A stretch of DNA of 64,000 nt from Ensifer adhaerens (GTDB lineage Bacteria > Pseudomonadota > Alphaproteobacteria > Rhizobiales > Rhizobiaceae): positions 2,638,509 to 2,702,508 of the forward strand of contig NZ_JABEKT010000001.1 in assembly GCF_013283195.1 (NCBI RefSeq), read 5' to 3'. Shown here one piece after another: positions 59,964 through 64,000 of this stretch. The notes below the pieces were generated by a model. The model had not been told where the DNA came from and searched no databases. It worked only from the letters and a program-made list of their open reading frames with translations. A program made the translations under genes and the position numbers. Positions within the stretch are counted from its first letter, which is position 1. Every line of letters begins with the position of its first letter.

Positions 59964-60860
59964 ATGTCAGACGAGCACGACTTTCTGCGCAATTCCGTCA
60001 TCATCGGCGCCCATCCCGACGACGAGCTTTTGTGGTTCACCTCGATCCTGAAGAAGGTCGACGAGGTCATCATCCTCTACCGCGACATCTGGTCCGAGCC
60101 GCAGATGGGCGACGCGCGCGTTGCCGCGATCAAGGCCTATCCGCGCGGCAATATCCGTTTCCTCGAGATGGAAGAGACCGGCTCGTTCGACTGCGCCGAC
60201 TGGACGAACCCGAAGCCCGGCCCCTATGGCATGGAATTCGGCACCGAAGGGACACGCCGCGAGGCCAAGCGGGTGGTCAAAAAGTCGCTGTCGCAATTCA
60301 TGCCCGGCAGCTTCCGCCACTCGACGCGACCGATCGCCCAGGCCTATCGCGACAACTACGAAACGCTCTACCGCACGCTGCTGCCGCTGTTGAAATCCGA
60401 CATGAACGTCTTCACCCACAATCCCTGGGGCGAATATGGCCACGAGGATCATGTGCAGGTGTTTCGCGTGCTCGACCGGCTGCGCGACGAGATCGGGTTC
60501 AAGCTCTGGATGTCGAACTATTGCACCGAGCGGTCGATGCCGATGGCGATGCAGTATTTCAGCCGCAAGCCGGTCAACTATATCAGGCTGCCGGCCGACA
60601 AGGCCTTTGCCGAGGAGGTCGCTGCCGTCTATCGCGACAACGGCTGCTGGACCTGGCGCGACGACTGGATCTGGTTCGATGATGAATGCTTCATGGAAGC
60701 GCCGCGCAGCAAGCCCGAGGGCGGCGGCTTTCACCTGCTGCCGATGAACCTGTTCAATTTCGGCACCGTCGTGCGCCGGCCGGTCAGCGCGCCGCTCATT
60801 CTGGGTGCTGCCCTTTCCAGCGTCGTCGTCGGCGCCACCATCGCTGCAGCGCTGGAATGA
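59964..60860 (+). CDS. PIG-L family deacetylase (LmbE-like)
   Basis: A 298-residue zinc hydrolase. The zinc-binding 'IGAHPDDELLWF' (AHPDDE) motif at residues 14-25 and a later His in 'NPWGEYGHEDHVQVFR' are diagnostic. These enzymes deacetylate N-acetylglucosamine-type groups in antibiotics, mycothiol or cell-envelope glycans. The start at 59964 (MSDEHDF) sits directly before the fold, and the longer frame overlaps the VOC gene. A hydrophobic C-terminal segment ('LILGAALSSVVVGATIAAALE') may be a membrane anchor. Confidence 0.85.
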   Translation: MSDEHDFLRNSVIIGAHPDDELLWFTSILKKVDEVIILYRDIWSEPQMGDARVAAIKAYPRGNIRFLEMEETGSFDCADWTNPKPGPYGMEFGTEGTRREAKRVVKKSLSQFMPGSFRHSTRPIAQAYRDNYETLYRTLLPLLKSDMNVFTHNPWGEYGHEDHVQVFRVLDRLRDEIGFKLWMSNYCTERSMPMAMQYFSRKPVNYIRLPADKAFAEEVAAVYRDNGCWTWRDDWIWFDDECFMEAPRSKPEGGGFHLLPMNLFNFGTVVRRPVSAPLILGAALSSVVVGATIAAALE

Positions 60861-60864
60861 CAAA

Positions 60865-60886
60865 GGCCGCGTCTTTCGACGCGGCC
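60865..60886 (+). terminator. Hairpin after the PIG-L gene
   Basis: Perfect nine-pair stem ggccgcgtc/gacgcggcc with loop tttc, four bases after the stop codon. The T-run is poor. Confidence 0.5.
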
Positions 60887-60915
60887 ACTTCCTGTAACTC
60901 AAAGATGGGCGCCGC

Positions 60916-61064
60916 CCCTCATCCGCCTGCCAGCACCTTCTCCCCGCACGCGGGGCGAAGGCAGCCAGCCTCACCGGCCGCGCCAATCATCAACGTTGAA
61001 GTTGGGCGAAAGTATCGGCTCTCTCCCCGCTGGCGGGGAGAGATGTCCGGCAGGACAGTGAGGC
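60916..61064. repeat. RIME-like intergenic palindromic element
   Basis: The segment has the form cctcatccgcctgccagcac ... ggcaggacagtgagg with internal tctccccgc/gcgggga hairpins. This matches the Rhizobium intergenic mosaic elements (RIME) as I know them. It occupies almost the whole space between the PIG-L gene and fixP. Confidence 0.7.
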
Positions 61065-61095
61065 GCAAAACCTCACGCCAACCGCCGGCGTTCCC

Positions 61096-61959
61096 TTACT
61101 CGCCCCCACCCAGCGAATGCACGAACACCGCAAGCTGCTTGACCGTGGTGTCGCCGAGGCGCGGCAACCAGGCGGGCATGACGCCGTGCTTGGGTGCCTT
61201 CATCTGCGCGACGATTGCCTGCTCGCTCGAACCGTTGAGCCAGAGCGCATCGGCAAGATCGGGCGCGCCGAACTCGCGGTTGCCCTTGGCGTCGGCGCCG
61301 TGGCAGGAGGCGCAATTGGCCTCGAACAACGCCTTGCCCGGCTCAACCATTGCCGCATCCGAAGGCGTACCCGTGAGGCTGACGACATAGGCTGCCGTCT
61401 GCTTGATTTCCTCCGGCTTGAGGATCTCGGTAAAGGACGGCATTTCGGAGACGCGCGTGTCGTCGTCGCCTGTATAGCGAATGCCATGCGCCACCGTCTG
61501 GTAGATCTCCTCCGGCTTGCCGCCCCACAACCAATCGTCATCGTTGAGGTTGGGGAACCCGGCCGAACCGGCAGCACCCGAACCGTGGCACTGCGCGCAA
61601 TTGACCTTGAAGGCCGAGGCGCCGGCTGCCACCGCGAACTGGTGAAGCTGCGGGTCGGCGATGATCTGATCGAGCGAACTTGCCGCGATCTTTTCCAGGT
61701 TGCCGGCCTGAGCCGCCTTGGCATCAGAAAGCTCGACGCTGAGCTCCGCGCGGCTGGAGTAGCCGATGACGCCCTTGGTCGCATCGGTCAGCAGCGGCAC
61801 CGCCGGATAGACGACCATATAGCCGATTGCCCAGACGATGGTGGCGTAGAAGGTGTAGACCCACCAGCGCGGCATCGGGTTGTTGAGTTCGCGGATACCG
61901 TCCCATTCGTGGCCGGTTGTTTCGACGCCGCTGATCTCGTCGACATGTTTGTCCGCCAT
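61096..61959 (-). CDS. fixP: cbb3 cytochrome c oxidase diheme subunit FixP/CcoP
   Basis: A 287-residue membrane-anchored diheme cytochrome c. One N-terminal helix ('WWVYTFYATIVWAIGYMVVYP') is followed by two heme sites 'CAQCH' and 'CASCH', each with a downstream methionine ('SEMPSF' and 'GVMPAW'). It passes electrons to FixO/FixN in the cbb3 oxidase used under micro-oxic conditions, notably in bacteroids. It starts three bases after the fixQ stop. Confidence 0.95.
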   Translation of the reverse strand: MADKHVDEISGVETTGHEWDGIRELNNPMPRWWVYTFYATIVWAIGYMVVYPAVPLLTDATKGVIGYSSRAELSVELSDAKAAQAGNLEKIAASSLDQIIADPQLHQFAVAAGASAFKVNCAQCHGSGAAGSAGFPNLNDDDWLWGGKPEEIYQTVAHGIRYTGDDDTRVSEMPSFTEILKPEEIKQTAAYVVSLTGTPSDAAMVEPGKALFEANCASCHGADAKGNREFGAPDLADALWLNGSSEQAIVAQMKAPKHGVMPAWLPRLGDTTVKQLAVFVHSLGGGE

Positions 61960-61962
61960 GGA

Positions 61963-62115
61963 TCAATCCTCCTTCAGAGGTATGGCTGCGGCCCGTTCGG
62001 CGGCCTGCTTGGCGCCTGGCCGGAAGATGAAGGCGACGACGCCCAGGAAGAAGATCACCATGCCGAGCAGTGCCCAACTGTCGGCGAATTGGCGCATGGC
62101 CGTGTAGGTTTCCAT
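61963..62115 (-). CDS. fixQ: cbb3 oxidase small subunit FixQ/CcoQ
   Basis: A 50-residue single-helix protein (METYTAMRQFADSWALLGMVIFFLGVVAFIFRPG...). The helix followed by 'FRPG' is typical of CcoQ, which stabilises FixP in the complex. It is in the normal place between fixO and fixP. Confidence 0.93.
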   Translation of the reverse strand: METYTAMRQFADSWALLGMVIFFLGVVAFIFRPGAKQAAERAAAIPLKED

Positions 62116-62128
62116 GTGCGTATCTCCC

Positions 62129-62860
62129 TTAGCGATAGCCGGTGGTGTCGTCATAGGTCGAGAAGTCGACGAGCGTGCCGAGCATCTGGAGATAGGCGAC
62201 AAGCGCATCCATCTCCGTCAGCCTCTGCGGATCGCCGTCGAAATCCCCGAGCTTGGCCTTGGGGTAGCGCGCCTCGATGCCTGACGTATCCGCATTCGGG
62301 TCGGCCTGCGCCTTGATGTCGGCGGCGGCGTTCGCCACCATTTCGTCCGAATACGGCACGCCGACGGCCCTGTTGGCCTTCAGCTGGCCGGCGACGTTGC
62401 GCACATCGAGCGGCGTCGCCTTGAGGAAGGCGTAGCTCGGCATCACCGATTCCGGTACCACCGAGCGCGGCTCGATCAAGTGCTGCACGTGCCACTCGTT
62501 GGAGTAGCGGTCGCCGACGCGGGCCAGATCCGGCCCGGTGCGCTTCGATCCCCACTGGAACGGATGGTCGTACATGGATTCCGCCGCCAGCGAATAGTGG
62601 CCGTAGCGCTCCACCTCGTCGCGGAACGGACGGATCATCTGGCTGTGACAGACGTAGCAGCCTTCGCGAATGTAGATGTCGCGTCCTGCGAGCTCCAGCG
62701 GCGAATAGGGCCGCATGCCTTCGACCTTCTCGATGGTGTTTTCGAGATAGAACAGCGGCGCGATTTCAACGATGCCGCCGATCGAGACGACGAGCAGCGA
62801 ACCAACGAGCAACAGCGTTCCGTTGCGTTCCAGGGTGGCGTGTTTGTCGAGAATGGACAT
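62129..62860 (-). CDS. fixO: cbb3 cytochrome c oxidase monoheme subunit FixO/CcoO
   Basis: A 243-residue membrane-anchored cytochrome c with one N-terminal helix and a heme-binding '[15 protein letters not shown]'. The '[30 protein letters not shown]' region is unmistakable for FixO. The heme methionine is likely in 'PSYAFLK' vicinity ('VMPSYAF'). It lies 13 bases after fixN and 13 before fixQ. Confidence 0.96.
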   Translation of the reverse strand: MSILDKHATLERNGTLLLVGSLLVVSIGGIVEIAPLFYLENTIEKVEGMRPYSPLELAGRDIYIREGCYVCHSQMIRPFRDEVERYGHYSLAAESMYDHPFQWGSKRTGPDLARVGDRYSNEWHVQHLIEPRSVVPESVMPSYAFLKATPLDVRNVAGQLKANRAVGVPYSDEMVANAAADIKAQADPNADTSGIEARYPKAKLGDFDGDPQRLTEMDALVAYLQMLGTLVDFSTYDDTTGYR

Positions 62861-62873
62861 GGTCTATGCCCTC

Positions 62874-64000
62874 CTATTCCGCAGCCTTGAGCACGGGCGT
62901 CGAACCGAAGATCGGAGCTTCGTCGCGCACGCGGCCGAGGATGGTCATTGTTACGTTGAAGGCCATGAGCAGAGCGCCGGCGAGGAACAGGGCACCGCCC
63001 AGTGCACGCAGCACGTAATAGGGCAGCATGGCCGCGACCGATTCCGCGAAGGAATAGACGAGGAAGCCCTGGTCGTCGTATTCGCGCCACATCAGGCCCT
63101 GCTGGATACCGGCAACCCACATGACGGCGGCGTAGACGACGATGCCGAGCGTGGCGAGCCAGAAGTGCCAGTTGACCATGCGCACGCTATAGAGCCGCTC
63201 GCGGTTCCACAGCTTCGGTGTGAGATAGTAGATCGCGCCGAAGGTGATCAGACCGTTCCAGCCGAGCGCACCCGAATGCACGTGGCCGATGGTCCAGTCG
63301 GTGTAGTGGCTGAGCGAGTTGACGGTCTTGATCGACATCATCGGACCTTCGAAGGTCGCCATGCCGTAGAACGCGACGGCCATGACCATCATGCGGATGA
63401 TCGGGTCGGTGCGGATCTTGTCCCAGGCGCCCGAAAGCGTCATCAGGCCGTTGATCATGCCGCCCCAGGAGGGCATCCACAGCATGATGGAGAACACCAT
63501 GCCCAGCGTCTGCGCCCAGTCCGGCAGAGCCGTATAGTGCAAGTGGTGCGGGCCGGCCCAGATGTACATGAAGATCAGCGACCAGAAGTGGATGATCGAC
63601 AGGCGGTAGGAATAGACGGGGCGGTTGGCCTGCTTCGGGATGAAGTAATACATCATGCCGAGGAAGCCGGCCGTCAGGAAGAAGCCGACGGCGTTATGGC
63701 CGTACCACCATTGCGTCAGCGCGTCCTGCACGCCGGCAAAGGCCGAGTAGCTCTTGGAGCCGAGGAAGGACACCGGAACCGCCAGGTTGTTGACGATGTG
63801 CAGCATCGCGATGGTGACGATGAAGGCGAGGTAGAACCAGTTCGCCACGTAGATATGTGGCTCCTTGCGCCTGAGCAGCGTGCCCATGAACACCGCGAGA
63901 TAGGCAACCCAGACGATCGTCAGCCACAGGTCGACATACCATTCCGGCTCGGCATATTCCTTCGACTGGGTGATGCCCAGCAGATAGCCGGTGGCAGCCA
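62874..64000 (-). CDS. fixN: cbb3 cytochrome c oxidase catalytic subunit FixN/CcoN (partial)
   Basis: The C-terminal ~375 residues of the heme-copper subunit; the gene runs off the right edge of the window. The frame is open from 64000 ('[20 protein letters not shown]' continuing into '[15 protein letters not shown]'). The copper-B and heme ligands are expected in '[12 protein letters not shown]', '[13 protein letters not shown]' and '[10 protein letters not shown]'. Subunit I reduces O2 and pumps protons with high oxygen affinity. The GTG at 63893 is only an internal valine codon. Confidence 0.96.
   Translation of the reverse strand, partial: AATGYLLGITQSKEYAEPEWYVDLWLTIVWVAYLAVFMGTLLRRKEPHIYVANWFYLAFIVTIAMLHIVNNLAVPVSFLGSKSYSAFAGVQDALTQWWYGHNAVGFFLTAGFLGMMYYFIPKQANRPVYSYRLSIIHFWSLIFMYIWAGPHHLHYTALPDWAQTLGMVFSIMLWMPSWGGMINGLMTLSGAWDKIRTDPIIRMMVMAVAFYGMATFEGPMMSIKTVNSLSHYTDWTIGHVHSGALGWNGLITFGAIYYLTPKLWNRERLYSVRMVNWHFWLATLGIVVYAAVMWVAGIQQGLMWREYDDQGFLVYSFAESVAAMLPYYVLRALGGALFLAGALLMAFNVTMTILGRVRDEAPIFGSTPVLKAAE

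Overview
The window reads as a chromosomal segment of an alphaproteobacterium of the order Rhizobiales, most likely Ensifer/Sinorhizobium or a close Rhizobiaceae relative. The reasons are the fixNOQP/fixGHIS cbb3-oxidase genes with a FixK/FNR-type box, several small proteins of rhizobial type (DUF982 and others), a GTTC-N7-GTTC-type LexA box, RIME-like intergenic palindromes, and GC-rich genes with many GTG/TTG starts. Organism and gene identities are judged from sequence features only; no search was run.

Layout. 1-3.9 kb: LssY-like membrane protein, J-domain protein, cold-shock protein and dusA. 3.9-16.84 kb: a genomic island inserted in the 5' end of dusA. It is bounded by a 23-bp direct repeat (22/23 identical), and the displaced native dusA start survives at 16.82-16.91 kb. 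It carries a frameshifted tyrosine integrase, a tRNA-Thr 3' fragment, a HEPN protein, a stand-alone PD-(D/E)XK nuclease and broken small genes. It also carries a tight four-gene operon (N6-adenine DNA methyltransferase, a protein with two GHKL ATPase modules and a DHp-like histidine, a receiver-domain protein, an unknown His-rich protein) converging on a large helical-repeat protein with a C-terminal HEPN-like RX4H motif. I consider that cluster the best candidate for an undescribed defence or signalling system.

17.3-21.99 kb: small secreted or rhizobial-type proteins, two metabolic enzymes and an acetyltransferase. 22.0-27.5 kb: zinc homeostasis, with znuC-znuB-zur divergent from znuA, then a COG0523 zinc-chaperone GTPase and an RcnB-like periplasmic protein; Zur-like palindromes precede these units. 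27.6-46.7 kb: plant-sugar catabolism and transport, with a GH43 glycosidase, a TRAP transporter (QM genes and a separate P gene), a cupin, an aldo/keto reductase, and a long minus-strand cluster for beta-mannoside use (Gfo/Idh oxidoreductase, TIM-barrel isomerase, D-lyxose/mannose isomerase, GH2 beta-mannosidase, sugar ABC transporter) behind a divergent LacI regulator with recognisable operators.

46.9-51.9 kb: acetyltransferase, dienelactone-hydrolase-like protein, an outer-membrane autotransporter-type protein with about seventeen 11-residue repeats, and 6-phosphogluconate dehydrogenase. 52.0-64.0 kb: fixGHIS and fixNOQP, both on the minus strand but separated by a 4.5-kb block on the plus strand (AGCS symporter, AraC-type regulator, SRPBCC and VOC proteins, PIG-L deacetylase). 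fixN runs off the right edge.
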